DNA of 64,000 nucleotides from Phascolarctos cinereus (lineage: Eukaryota > Chordata > Mammalia > Diprotodontia > Phascolarctidae). This document shows, one piece after another, positions 9,680 to 22,139 of this stretch (position 1 is the first letter of the stretch; every line of letters starts with the position of its first letter). Where the stretch lies: positions 1,208,001-1,272,000 of the forward strand of contig NW_018344127.1 in NCBI RefSeq assembly GCF_002099425.1, written 5' to 3'. Below the pieces are notes generated by a model, which made no database searches, was not told the DNA's origin, and saw nothing but the letters and a program-made list of their open reading frames with translations. Position numbers and translations under genes: made by a program.

Positions 9680-11500
9680 GAAAAAAAGTATTAAAAGATG
9701 CTTTGCTAACCAGACACTGATAATGGCCAAGCACAAGTTCTGAGCAATGTCTCAACTTTGCTCTTTATCGATTTCAGTTCAGGCCACATCGTTTTGCCTT
9801 CATTCTTCCCCCATGTCAAAGTGGCCCACTGGCCCAGGAGGCTCTGGAGATGGGTGCCCCAGGCCTGCGTACATGGTAAGGAGTCAGCCCTAACCAAAGA
9901 TCCTAACTGAGGATCTTTAGAGCTTCAAAATCACAGAACAATGAAATTCAGCACCCGGCACTGAGAATCCCTGAAGAAACACTGGGAATCAGGGAACAAA
10001 ATCAACAGAACCAAGAGAGCAAGAATGACCCCAGGGCTGTCCAGGAAAATAGTCCTAAAGGCAGGCAGCCGAGGGCCAGTGGAGGGCGATGGGCACTTTG
10101 AGCAGCAGCAGGAGAGGCTGAGGCAGCTTCCCTCCTGGCCCCTGACAAGGCTCTCCTGCTCTGTCAGGTGCTTTAGCTTAGCTGGTTTTCTTTATTCTGC
10201 AGCTTACAGACCCACTGCTCAGCACCTGGGGTGAAAGGACTGGAGGCCAGGGGCTTTCCCTTTCACTTCCTGCTGTTGCTCGACCTTCATTCTCAAGAGG
10301 ATGGATGGCATAAGGAGTGTGAAGTCTCTGTTTACTCTGAAATGGATCTAAGTAAGGTAGAACTGCAAAAACGTTCAGCCTTGTCTCTCCAACAGTCATC
10401 GGAGGCCAGTGGCAACACAAAGGTCAATAAGACTGGCAATGGCCCAGGATGAAGTGGGTGACCTTGGCCTTTCTAAATTAATGTCTTTCCCCCAATCTTC
10501 CAGATCCAGACGCCATCTCAGCCCACCAACACTTTATCTGAGGCCACATCCATTCAATGACTAAGGGCTAGGTAAGAATCCAGAAAAAAAAAAAAGATGG
10601 ACTAATTTATGATCTCAAAGATATCAATCTGGGGGGAAGGGTCCAAGGAAGATGAGCAGGCCAGGAAAGTGCTGCCATAACATAAAAGACCAAGTTAGAG
10701 AGTCATGACAGGCTGGGATCTCCAACAGTCAAATTAAATCAAATTAAATCACTTTAACATTCAAATGAAAAGACCGTATTTTGTGGCCCTCCTCCCCTCC
10801 ACCTACCTCCCTTTTCTTACCTGAGCCACAGAAACAACCCAAGGAGACAATGGTGCCTTTGGGAGCTTAACAAGAAAGTGTATGACCAGTAACTTAGGAG
10901 AGGAGGAAGACCTGTGGTGGAGACACTGAACCCCTTGCTTAGGACCTTCCTGGGAGCTTCCTGGACCTGCCAGGTGGGGTCCCAGATTGCAATTTCTCCT
11001 TTCAACCAAAATAGCACCCACCTCTCCTCATGTAGTCCTAGGCAGAGGAAGGACCAAGGGAGCCCTCAGAATTCCTGTCATACCAAAGTGACAAAGACTT
11101 TCAGTGCAGGGCCACCACATGGCCCAAAGCCAGGATGCTTGTCATCCCTCACAGGCCTAAGGGCTGAATCACCATGGCACTGGAGTCCCTGGAAATTTCC
11201 AGAGGAGCCCCAGGCACTAGATCCCTGGGATGGCCCCATAGCCCAATTCAACCTGGGCTATAACATATGGTCTGCTAAAGAAACTTGCCCACAATCATGT
11301 GGTTAATTAATGGTGGCCCTAGAATCCAAACCCCGATTTCTGACGTCCATTCTAAGCACTCTACATAAGGTTTTAGCCAGGCTAATGCTTAAAAAATAAA
11401 AAAACAAATCCAAACAGTTTCAAGTGGTCCAGAGGCTGAACTCAAATGTTCAAAGTCCAAGGACACTGGTACCTTTGTCTCTTCAAATGCATCTGATTCC
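9680..11500. other. Unassigned intergenic sequence
   Basis: No gene was recognised. Short MIR-like scraps may be present near 11270-11350 ('ccacaatcatgtggttaattaatgg'). The longest chance frame, 130 codons at 10914, has no family resemblance and no splice context. Confidence 0.3.
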
Positions 11501-11507
11501 CTTTCTT

Positions 11508-11690
11508 CCTTGGAAGGCAAAAAGATGGAAGGAAGGAAAAAAGGAGAGATGGAGGGAGGGATGAAAGGAAGGAGGGAAGGAAAGGAGGAAGGAGGAAGGA
11601 AAAAAGGAGAGAGGGAGGGAGGGAAGGAAGAACAGAAGGAAGGAAATGAGGGAGGGAAGGGAGGAAAGGGAGGAAGGAAGAAGGGAAGGA
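11508..11690. repeat. (GGAA)n / purine-rich simple repeat
   Basis: This is an imperfect GGAA/GGGA run on the plus strand, about 180 bp, with a few t and c interruptions. Confidence 0.9.
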
Positions 11691-12309
11691 TTTGTTGGTT
11701 GGCCCAGTGGTCCTAACAGGGAGCCAGCAGGTCAGATGATAGTGCCCAGGGGTATAGAGGGCACAGTGGCAGATGGGTGGGCAAGAAGGCCTGAAGGACT
11801 TCAGGAGGTGGTGGTAAGATAGTCCAGTGTCTGGCTGTCTTCCATCTCACTGGACGGCTTGTGGTTGACAACTCCTGGCCTAAGTCCTGTGAACCTCCAG
11901 GTTACTCTTCCCTTTCTGCTGCCCTTTCTCTGAATCTCTCATGGCTCCACAAGGGGTCATTACTTCAGCACCTGCTCCCACTTCACCAAGAGGCTTCCTC
12001 ATCATTGCACTCACCTGTGCTCTCTCTTGAGCAGCGTTCCTGGCTGCCCTACCCTAGTTGTGGTACTATAGGGCCTCCCGGTTCCCTGACTTAAGGACAA
12101 CATGGGGCAATGGTAAGAACATTAGATATGGTGTTAGATACGCACAAAGTGATTGCAAGGGTAAAGGACAGCCCCAGTGAGTTCACGGGGGGGGGGGGGA
12201 GTGGAGATCAGGAGAGGCCTCACGAAGGAGGTGGCCTCTGGGCTTAGCCAAGAAGCAAAGGTGAGGAAGGATGGCATCCTAAGGCCTATTCTACCCCACA
12301 GAGAATTAA

Positions 12310-12890
12310 AAACAGGAAAATCTGTTCACACATATCGATAGCAGCTCTTTTTATAGTAGCCCAAACTGTAAATGAATGGGGTGCCTTCCTCTTGGGGAGT
12401 GCCTAAACAAATCATGGTCTATGAATGTCATGGAACATTACAGCACCAGAAGAAATGATGAACTGGACAGGTCCAGAAGATGGACACCACGAGCAGATGC
12501 CAAGAGTAGGGAGAAGGGGACAATTTACACCGGGGACATCATCATCAAGAAGAATAATTCTGAAAGCCTTGAGAATTAAAGTTTGCTTGTAAAGTGTGAG
12601 GGCAAAGGCCAGAGAATGACTAGAACAGCTACCATCTGCCGAGAGGTGAGGAGAGACAGAGACACCAAGCTGGACGTGGCCCATGTGGAACTCACTTTGC
12701 TCGGTTTGAGGTTGTGCCTTTTTATCATAAATTATGATAAAGGTTTGTTTTTGTTTTTGAATTGCTCTTTATTGGGGGAGGGGGCAGTGGGAGGGAGAGA
12801 GAATAAACTTATAAAAATAAATTTATAATAAATTATAAAAATAATATATAATAAACAGTCAACAAAAATAAAAACAAAATGAAAACAACT
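12310..12890 (+). mobile_element. Marsupial L1 3' end, sense
   Basis: This is the L1 ORF2 end and 3' UTR as known from marsupial genomes: 'gatagcagctctttttatagtagcccaaactgtaaatgaatgggg', 'gaatgtcatggaacattacagcaccagaagaaatgatgaa', then 'ttgggggagggggcagtgggagggagagagaataaa', ending A/T-rich. It is strongly diverged and truncated. Confidence 0.75.
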
Positions 12891-13284
12891 TTTTAAAGAG
12901 TGTTCTCTTGGCAAGGAAGACAATCTACAAAGGTCAGAGGTGGGAGATACCATATCATATGTTGGCAAAAGCCGTTGACAGTGGCATCGAACACAGCAGA
13001 GAGTCCACAGGGAGGAGTCAGGGAGAGTTGAACTCTGGGCTCTCTAAGGGTCCTTCCAGTGCAAGATCCTGGGATCTGACCCTAAATCTGGGGTCAAAGG
13101 GAGATTAGGACGAGGTCATCTCTAAAGTTTCTCCCCCTCTGACTACTCTAATTGTAGGCACAGAATACTTGTCCCAGGGGTCTTGGAGGGTTCTTCACAT
13201 TCCCCATTGGCTAATTCTTTTTCTAGAGAGACTCTAGATCCAACTTCCTTAAGAAATCCTGTGCCAAGAGAACCTAAGGTGAAT

Positions 13285-13500
13285 TCAGCAGTCAACACAC
13301 ATTTCTTAAGAACTCACCGTGTGCTAAGCACTGGCAATACAAAAACCAAGCAGGAAGAGATTCCCTGACCTCAAGGAGTTTCCACTCTAAAGGAAAAGAC
13401 AATGCATGAGAGGGAGCTGAGGCTAGGAGGGGGAGGGGAAGGCTGCCCAGGCTCGGGCCTCTAGATAAAGTTCTGTGGAGATGAGTCAGGATGAAGACAG
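13285..13500 (-). mobile_element. Antisense CR1-clade LINE fragment
   Basis: The segment runs 'acacatttcttaagaactcaccgtgtgctaagcactggcaatacaaaaaccaagcag', then 'cctgacctcaaggagtttccactctaaagg'. This is the antisense order of the family 3' end. Confidence 0.7.
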
Positions 13501-14199
13501 CAATGGATTTCCAGTTCAGTAGACAGGCAGCAAGTGAGTACGGCCCCACGCTCTCACATGATGCAGAGGGAAATCCGGAGGTTCCTCGTGTGGTAGAATT
13601 TGGCGGCCGCTTGGACAGTTCCCACTGTCTTGATGTGACTAGTGCTCCTCTGGTCCCGGGCCCCCAAAGGCCCTGGCCTAAGGGCAAAGCAATTTAGCAC
13701 AGGTTGTGTGTCCTGCATCACTCAGGGAGGCTGACAAGCACCAGAGATGTCAGACACAAGAGGTACATTAATGCTTCCGGGCCAGTCAGTCATTCAGCCA
13801 TAAACTGTCCTTTGGCCTGGCTTACTTATAATGAGATCGATGGAGCTAGTGTGCTCTCTTCTATCCGACAGTCCTTCAGAAATTCGCCCCGGACGCCCTT
13901 TGGCTGGCTGGTTTTTTCAGAGATACAGAATCATCTGGAGTTTTGTCTGTTGGCGGTGTCCCCTGCGGGCCCCACCCACAGCAGAAGGTGAACACTGGGG
14001 CCGAGAAAATGAGGTAGCAGCATAGCGGGCCTGGATGAGGTTCTGACAGCTCACTTGTAGGGTACACAGATGGGCATCCAGTCAGAGAGAAACGGAACCT
14101 GCTGAGAAGAGGGAGAAGGCTAAAGAGGTGCAGCCCGTCACAGCAGGACAATCGGGGGAAGGAGGGAAAGCCAATTCACGACCACAAATTAAGTGTCTA

Positions 14200-14405
14200 A
14201 TGAGAAGCACTGCCACTTCTAAAGTGCATTAATATTTGCACAGTACTTTCTTCATAAGAACCCTGAAAGGAAGGGGGTATGAGTATTACTGCCCTCTATT
14301 TTACAGATGGGGAAACTGAGGTTCAGAGGGACCCAAAGATTTGCCCCTCGAGGCGTCACCACTAGTCAGTGTCAGAGCCCACATTAGGATTCAGGCGGGG
14401 CTGGG
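14200..14405 (+). mobile_element. Mar/MIR-type SINE
   Basis: The order is 'tttgcacagtactttcttcataagaaccc', 'ctattttacagatggggaaactgaggttcagagg', then a diverged 'tttgcccctcgaggcgtcacc'. It is the same family type as the copies at 21935 and 61830. Confidence 0.7.
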
Positions 14406-14754
14406 CCACAGCCAGCCTCTGCTGGGATTTTCATTGTGAGCACTGAAACCCTGAACACCTGCAAAAGCTATAAACTGGGGCCTGATTCCTTACTCTGTCG
14501 ATTGTCTAAACTCTAGACTTAAGAAAGTAAGGGAGGCAATGTGAATGAAACAGGTTAAGTTAAAAGTGAATCGTGCACATGGTTTTTCAGAGAGCCATCC
14601 CTGGATTCAGGGTTCTCCTGAGTCTGGCATCTAGAGCTCTGTCCACTTGACCATGTTTCCACATATACCAGGCTCAGTGACAGGACTAGTTATATGAGAG
14701 GCAAGGCCCCTTCATCCTCGAGAAGCTTTTCACCAACTCTGGAAATATACCCTG

Positions 14755-14940
14755 TACCATGTAGACTCTAGCACCCACTCATGGAAACCAGGCCCAAACC
14801 TTCTCTGCCACAGGGTTCTAGAGCACCCTCGGGGGTTGTAGGCTCTAGCACTCACTCCTAGAACCAAGCCCAAAGTTGTAGGCTCTAGCACCCACCCCTA
14901 GGACCAGGCCCAGGGTTCTGGGGCACCCCCAGGGGACTGT
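14755..14940. repeat. Short minisatellite built on 'taggctctagcacccactc'
   Basis: Three to four imperfect units are present. 'gactctagcacccactcatggaaaccaggccc', 'ggctctagcactcactcctagaaccaagccc' and 'ggctctagcacccacccctaggaccaggccc' alternate with 'agggttctagagcaccctcggggg'-type spacers. Confidence 0.75.
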
Positions 14941-14944
14941 GGGC

Positions 14945-17180
14945 TGTCTCTCATTTACAGGCATCAGCTTAAGCCTTCACTGGCCGTGTTCCCTCTACGG
15001 TCAGGGGCCTGAGCCAATGTCCCAAATCCACAGAACCACTCACTTCACACTAATTGGCCTTTGCAAAGCGATGTTCATTTCAAAGACAGATGGAAAACAA
15101 GCATCTGAGCATCTCCTCCAGCACCTCTGGGGCACCCCTTCCACCAGCCAGGGTTGTGACGAGGGGGGTCATAACTTAGCCCAGCTCCTCTGCAGCACGG
15201 CCCTGACAGGCTCATGTCCACCTGCAGCAGGACTGCTGGATGAATCCTTCCATGGGGCTGGGGTCCCAAAGGTCACTCCAAGATTCCTCGCTCCTCGGGC
15301 CTCACTGCTGGCTGGGCTGGCGGCAGAACCTGGTGCTGACTCCTGGATTCCTATGGTGCCCTTGCCCATGGCTGCACCTCCAATGGAAAAGAGTTAATGA
15401 CAAGTCCAAGGGCTGGGCCCATCTCGGGGGAGGAGGCAAAGAGGCACTGAGCTCCCTCCAAAGGGAATGGATCAAAGAGAAGGCAGAGCTGATGCTGCTG
15501 ACACTACCAGCTCGGAAGCCAATCAAAAAAGGTGACTCCCAACCACGTGGTTAGCTGTCCAGAACCAGTCAGAGAATGTCCACACATGCTCCATGGTGTC
15601 TCCCAGTCACTTCTTTCACACAACATGATTCTCCCAGAAGCAGGATTCCCAAGGGGGCAGTTGCCACAGCTGAGCAAGATGATGGGGTCTGTGTTCATGC
15701 CAGGGCCCCATTCCACACAGATCCACTTGTAAGAGGGGGCTGGACAACGAGCCCAGGCCTTCTGCCTAAGGCAGAAATGCTGCGGGAGGACCCTGCTCCT
15801 GCAGTCATGGAGATGGCTAAGGGGCCAGCCCCGGAAAGATTTAGAGCCTGTGAAGCCATTCTATAACTGATCTGCTGTCCATGGAAGGAGGGGTACATTC
15901 AGAAGGCACTAATCACCTTTGTTCTTCCTTCTCTTTCTCTGACTTCTGGAGGCGCTCAAATGAGAGAGGAGACACAAGGCTGTCGGAGGGAAGGCCTCAG
16001 ACCACCTGACGTGGAGCCGAGGCCAGGGGCCTCCATTCTTGGTCTTTCACCTAGGTAAAGGCCATTATCGGAGATGACCATTACCTTCTGAGCTTTTAGA
16101 GGTCAGGAAAGGAAGCTGCCAACCCACTCAGGCCCGAGGCTTGAGGAGTGACCTCTGGGATGCAGCTCAGTGTTGGCAGTGGAGACAAGGACTCATTCCA
16201 AAAAGATGCCACAGCTAGAGGTCAACTTGATGGGACCAATGTAGAAACTAAGTCTGAGGCCACTCAGACCAAAGCGTGCCCTGAGGGGTTGGTTTTACTA
16301 GTGTTCACACTGGGACTTGGAAGGAAATATCCCTTTGTGAAAGCTAATTGATGCTACTGATTAAATGGCACTGAGGTTCTAATCACTAGCAAACTGGGTG
16401 GGGGATGGGGAGGGGAGAAATACACCGGAATGGAAGGTGAACCAGTAGAATTGGAGAAAGCCATCCCAATCCCACAAGGGCACTCTTAGAACCCGGGGTG
16501 GGGGGAGGGCTCAGAGCCAGCTTTGCTCAGGGAAAGCGAGGTCTGAGAATACTGGCAACATGTGTAACCCTGGGCCAGGTTTACCTGGGCTGGCTTCAGT
16601 CTTGGAGGGGCTTCTCCAAGAATTCTATCTCTAGCTCATTTCACCACCATCCCTAGCTTCTTCCTCCAGGAACCTTGGGTGATATCTCAAGTTTCTAAGT
16701 CACTATAAGCAGCTAAAAGCCTCCACTTTCTGGACTAGCCCTGGAGGAAACGACATAAATCAGCTACAGGACAGTCACCAGGTCACTTCCCAGAAAATGC
16801 AATCAAAGGTCAAGTCCTTGGAGCAGCCTCTGAATCACTGACAGACTCTTCCTCCCCTTCCAGGAACTGCTCCCCTACACCAAAGGACCTGTGGGGGTTC
16901 CCATCCTTACAATACTACCCAAAGGCCCCAGATTCCCTGAGGAAGACAATTGAACTTGGAGATGCCAGAGACAACCCTCAGCCTTCCAGTGATTTCCACT
17001 CTCACCCCTGGGACCTGCCTGGGCCTCCAGCTCAATAGCACTGTTCTATGGGTCTAGATTCCTCAGAGAAGGGAAACGGGAAAGGCAAGTCTTTTCTCAC
17101 CATCTGCACCATTGAAAAAACTTCGAGGAATACAGGAAAGCAAAGCCAAGGTTTTTGCTTGGCCACTGAAGTCCAAGAGA
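14945..17180. other. Unassigned intergenic sequence
   Basis: Several ORFs of 60-152 codons overlap on both strands at 14939-15900, with no recognised family, start context or exon structure. No clear repeat was identified. Confidence 0.3.
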
Positions 17181-17199
17181 GGTGAGGGTAGATTCTGCT

Positions 17200-20138
17200 T
17201 TGTCATGGCCAATGGGCTCGCATAGCTCAATGGGACGAGCTGTGCTCTGCAGGGACACCCAAGATGGACAGGTCACGACGGAGAGTTCCAACAAAAGGTG
17301 ATGCACTCCAGTATCTTTGCCAAGAAAACTCCACGGACTGTACTAACATGCTCAAAGGGAGGATGACGGAAGGTGAGCCCCTCGAGTCGGAAGGTGACAA
17401 ACGCACTATTAGGGAAGACCAGAGGACAAGGCTGAGGAGCTCCAGAAAGAATGAAGTGAGCCGAAAGAAAGCTCCACTGTAGACGTGTCTGGTGACCAGA
17501 AGAAAGCCCGATACTACAAAGGTCAGCACTGCCCCAGAAGCTGGAATGTGAGGTCTAGACACCGAGGCCAGCTGCATGTGGTCAAACAGGAGATGGAAAG
17601 ATTAAACATCGATGTCCTGGGTGTCAGTGGATTTGAACGGATGGGAACGGGTGAAACCAATTCAGGTGACCACTACACGTCCTACTCTGGGCAAGAATCC
17701 CTTAGAAGAAATGGAGTGGCCGTCAGTGTTGATAAAAAGGTTAGGGTTAGGTTAGCAGCACTAGATAACAACCTCAAAAATAACAGAATGATCTGTTCAA
17801 ATCCAAGACAAACCATTCAACATCACAGTAATGCAAGTCTATGTTCCAACCATTGGTGCAGAGGAGTCAAAGTTGGCCAGTTCTATGAAGACCTACAACA
17901 TCTGCTAGAAACAGCACACACACCCCAAAAAAGATGTCACATTCATCATAAGGAATTGGAATGCTAAAGGAGGAAATCAAAAGAAAAGTGGAATAACAAG
18001 CATGGTTGTCCTTGGAGTACAAAATGAAGCAGGATAGACACTAACAGAGTTTTGTCAAGATGACTTGCTGGCCGTAGCAAACACTCTCTTTCAACAACCT
18101 GGAAGGCGACTTTACACATGGACATCACCAGATGGGCAATACAGAAATCAGATTAATTACGTACTTGGCAGCCAGAGGTGGAGAAGCTCTATACAGTCAG
18201 TTAAAACAAGACCTGGAGCTGTCTGTGGCTCAGATCATGAGCTTCTTATTGCAAAAAATCAGACTTAAATTGGAGAAAGCAGGGAAAACCATCAGACTGT
18301 CTAGGCATGACCTAAATAACATTCCTTATGAATATGAAGAGGAGGTGATGAATAGACTTCAGGGATTAGATCCGGCAGACAGAGTGCCTGATGAACCACG
18401 GACTGAGGTTTGCAATACTGTGCAGGAGGCAGCAACAAAAAACATCCCAAAGAAGAGCAAGAAAGCAAAATGGCTTCTGATGAGGCTTTATCAATAGCTG
18501 AGGAAAGAGGGAGAGGGAAAGATATACCCAAGTGAATGCAGAATTCCAGAGAACAGCAAGGAGGGATAAGAAGCTTCTCTTAAATGAGCAATGCAAAGAA
18601 ATAGAGATCTCTTCAAGAAAATTAGAAATCTCGAGGGAATGTATCACATAATAATGGGCATGATAAAAGACAAAAATGGTAGGGACTTAACAGAAGAAGA
18701 GATTAAGAGGAGGTGTGAGGAATACACAGAAGAACTAATGCAAAAAAGCTCTTAACATCCCTAATAACCACGAAGGTGTGGTTCCAGATCTAGAGCCAGA
18801 CATCCTGGAGAATGAAGTCAAGTGGGCCTTAGGAAGCATTGCTGACAATAAGGCTAGTGAAGGTTATGAGATTCCAGCTGAGCTATTTAAAATCCTAAAA
18901 GATGATGCTGGCAGATCTGGAAAACTTAACAGTGGCCACTGGATTGGAAAAGATCAGTTTACATCCCAATCCTAAAGAAGGGCAATGCCAAAGAATATTT
19001 AAATTACTGAACAACTGTGCTCATTTCATATTCCAGCAAGGTTATGCTTAAGAGTCTGCAAGCCAGGCTTTAGCAATATGTGAAACAAGAATTACTAGAA
19101 GAGGAGGCTGTTTTCAGAGAGGCAGAGGAACTAGAGACCAAATTGCCAACATTTGCAGGATTGGGGAGAAAGAAAGCAAGGGAGTTCCAGAAAAACATCT
19201 GCTTCTGCTTTAATGATTATACTAAAGCTTTTGACAGAGGATCACAGCAAAATGTGGTGAGTCCTCAAAGAAACAGGAATACTAGATCATTTACTTGTCT
19301 CCTGAGGAAACTGTATATGGGCCAAGAAGCAAGTTAGAATTGAACATGGAACACCTGATTGGTTTAAGATTGGAAAAGGAGTATGACAAGGGTGTATACT
19401 GTCACCTTATTTATTTAACGTATATGCAGAGTACATCATGTGAAACGTCAAGCTAGATGGATCAAAAGCCAGAATTATGGCTTTTGGGGAAAAGATCAAC
19501 AATCTCAGACAGGCATATGATACTACTCTGATGGCAGAAAGTAAAGAGAAATTAAGAAGCCTCTTGATGAGGGTGAAAGAGGAGGGTATAAAAGCTGTCT
19601 TGAAGCTTACATCAAACAAATTAAGAATATGCAACTGGTCCCATCACATCCTGGCAAATAAAAGGAAAAGAAACGGAAGCAGTGTCAAATTTTATATTCT
19701 TGGGCTCAAAGGTCACTGCAGACAGTGACTGCAGCCATGAAATTAAAAGATGCTTGCTCCTTGGAGGGAAAGCTATGGCAAATCTGGACAGCATGCTAAA
19801 AAGCAGACATCACGTTGCCAACAAAGGTCTGTATAGTCAAAGCATAGCTGTGAGCGTTGGGCTATAAGGAAAGCTGAGTGCTGCACAATCAATGCTCTCA
19901 AACTGTGGTGCTGGAGAAGACTTTGGACAGCAAGGAGATCAAAGCAGTCAGTCAGTACTCAAAGAAATTAATTCAGACCATTCTTTGGAAAGGCTGAAGC
20001 TGAAGGCCACATAATGAGAAGATGGGGATCATTGGAAAAGCCCCTGATGATGAGAAAGACTGAAGGCAAAGTAAAAAGGGGATGGCAGAGGATGTGATGG
20101 GTAGTGTTATGGGAAGAATGGACATTGAACTTGGACAG
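17200..20138 (+). mobile_element. RTE/BovB-type LINE, nearly full span, inactive
   Basis: The endonuclease domain is readable from about 17520 (TxNVRSxxxGQLHVVKQEMERLNIDVLG, then VSGFERMGTGETNSGDHYTSYSGQESLRRNGVAV). The middle region reads SFLLQKIRLKLEKAGKTIRLSRHDLNNIPYEYEEEV near 18235. The reverse transcriptase follows: CFNDYTKAFD near 19205, a 'ggagtatgacaagggtgtatactgtcacc' stretch (GVRQGCILSP-like) near 19378, and MAESKEKLRSLLMRVKEEG near 19530. The usual YADD is scrambled (LRQAYDTTLMAE). Many stops and frame changes make it dead. The 5' part near 17240 ('gggacacccaagatggacaggtcacgacgg') looks like the family 5' UTR. The borders are approximate; the right one abuts an antisense CR1-clade LINE. 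Confidence 0.88.
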
Positions 20139-20616
20139 CTAGATTTTGGTAGTCATCTGCATAAAGAATGATAACTGAAGCTATGAGATCTGATATGATC
20201 ACCAAGGGAAAAGAATTTACAGAAAGAAGAGAAGAAACCTAGGACAGAATTATGGGAAAACCCACACTTACTGGAGGGATAAGGACGATAATCCAGCAGA
20301 AGAGACTGAAAAGGAATAAGAAATGGAGAGTCAAGAGAGACGAATGTTACGGGAACCAAAGGAAGGGATACATCCAAGAGGAAGAGGTGGTCTATAGCAG
20401 TGCTTCTTAAACTGTGGGTCACAACCACGTAAGGGGCTGCAAAAAAATTGGCAACAGTAAAGTTTCTGAACACATGCACACTTTGCACTGCACATGCCCT
20501 CAGGGCAAGAAATGCCAGCTAACAATGCCAAACCTTGAGAAGATGCCCTGGTCTATAGTGTCAAAAGCTGCAGAAGTTGAGAAAATGTTGAGAAAGGCTG
20601 GTAGACTGAGCTGTTC
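20139..20616 (-). mobile_element. Antisense CR1/L3-clade LINE fragment holding a hAT element
   Basis: The plus strand shows 'gattttggtagtcatctgcataaagaatgataactgaagc', 'gatatgatcaccaagg' and 'gtcaaaagctgcagaagttgag'. These are antisense pieces of the reverse-transcriptase region, colinear with the copy at 29800-30100. The element at 20398-20550 interrupts it. Confidence 0.75.
20398..20550. mobile_element. Short hAT-type non-autonomous DNA transposon
   Basis: It starts cagtgcttcttaaactgtgg and ends agaagatgccctg, an imperfect inverted match. It is flanked by the 8-bp duplication gtctatag at 20390-20397 and 20551-20558, as expected for hAT. The length is 153 bp, with no coding capacity. Confidence 0.8.
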
Positions 20617-20626
20617 AGAAATCAAG

Positions 20627-20779
20627 GGGCAGCTAGGTGGTGCAGTGGATAGAGCACCGGCCCTGGATTCAGGAAGACATGAGTTCAAATCCAGCCTCAG
20701 ACACGGAACACTTACTACCTCTGTGACCCTGTGCAAGTCACTTAACCCCATTGCCTAGCCAAAATAAAGGAAAAAAAAA
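20627..20779 (+). mobile_element. Marsupial tRNA-derived SINE with perfect 10-bp target duplication
   Basis: It opens with gggcagctaggtggtgcagt, continues through 'gttcaaatccagcctcagacac' and 'tgaccctgtgcaagtcacttaacccc', and ends in an A-rich tail. agaaatcaag occurs at 20617-20626 and again at 20780-20789. The intact duplication suggests a fairly recent insertion. Confidence 0.92.
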
Positions 20780-21935
20780 AGAAATCAAGTGTCTTTTATG
20801 TGCCCAACTCTCTGCTAAGCACTGGGGATACAAAAGACAGTCTCCGCCCTCAAGGGGCTTACAATCTAATGGAAGACACTACACTCAAACAAATATATAC
20901 AAAGCAAGCTAAATAGAGGATAAATAGGAAATAACCAGCAGAGGGAAGGTACTAGAATTAAGACGAGTTGGGAAAGTTTCCTGTGGAAGGTAGGATTGTA
21001 GTTAGGACCACAGAGGTCAAGGAGAATGAGGATTGAGAAAAGGCCATTGGATTTGGCAACTAAAAGATCATTAGTTAAATTATGAGACAGCAGTTTTGGT
21101 GGAATGAAAAAGATGGAAGCCAGATTATAAGGGGCTAAGAAGAGAAATGAGAAGAGAGAAAGTGAGGCCCCTAGTGTAAACGGTCTTTTCTAGGAGTTTT
21201 ACAAAGGGTAGAAGAGGTAGAGGATGAAAATTAGCAGGAACAGAAGGGTCAAGTTTGTTGTTTTTGAGGATGGAGAGACATGGGCATGTTTATAGGCAGC
21301 AGGAAATGAACCATGGGAGATGAATAGAGGTTGACAGGGGAGGCAATCTGTTGGAGAACACAGGATGAGATGGGATCAGGAGAACAGGCAGAGTTGTTAG
21401 CCTGGGTCAGGAGTGAGGCCACCTCTTCATGTGAGACAGGGGTGAGACAGGAGAGGGGGCAGACAGCACCTGAGTGATTGGAGATGAGGAAGAGGGGAGA
21501 AGAGTGTGCTCTCACAGCAAATGACCTCAATTTTTTTTCTGTAAAACATGAGGGTTAGGGTTCTCAGCTGAGAGAGGCAGGGAGAAGAAGCCACGGGAGG
21601 TTTGAGGAGGGATAAGGTTTAGAAAAGCCACTGTAGAGACTAGGAGAGGTAGCAGATAAAGGACATAAGAGTAGGATTGCTAGCAGCAGTTAGGGTCCAG
21701 GGGTGGTCATGTAACATTGAGATAATAGTTTTAACTGAATGGTGGGGTGCAGATCGAAAAGGATGTGAAGTCAATGAAAGGTGAGCAAATGCATGCCAGG
21801 AGGGAGGATGATCCCAGGAATCTGGGAGAGGATAAAAATCATTTGAATGAATGGCAGGGTCTAGTAAAGGCCTTTTCTTGTTTGGGAGAGGCCTGGGCTT
21901 GTCTGTGGAGGTGTCAGTGATAAAAACTGGTATTA
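20780..21935 (-). mobile_element. Antisense CR1/L3-clade LINE with an internal deletion
   Basis: The 3' end is at the left: 'cttttatgtgcccaactctctgctaagcactggggatacaaaagacagtctccgccctcaagg'. Near 21000 the sequence jumps from 'gtaggattgtagttagg' directly to 'gtcaaggagaatgaggattgagaaaagg'. About 1 kb present in the copy at 28899-31010 is missing. It continues to about 21935. Minus-strand frames show degraded reverse transcriptase and upstream parts. Confidence 0.8.
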
Positions 21936-22130
21936 GATGGTGCTTCAAGGTTTGCAAGGTGCCTCACAAACTTTGTCTCATTTCAGGATAACCCATGCTA
22001 TCATTACACCCACTTTACATATGGAGAAACTGGGGCTCAGAGAGTCATAAAGAAAGTAAACACCAGAGGCAGGATTCGAATTTAGATCTTCTTGCCTCTA
22101 GGTCGAAGTCTAATCACTAAAATATTACAG
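21936..22130 (+). mobile_element. Mar/MIR-type SINE
   Basis: The order is 'gatggtgcttcaaggtttgcaaggtgcctcacaaactttgtctcatttcagg', 'cccactttacatatggagaaactggggctcagagag', 'gaggcaggattcgaatttagatcttcttgcc'. Confidence 0.8.
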
Positions 22131-22139
22131 CTTCCTCCC

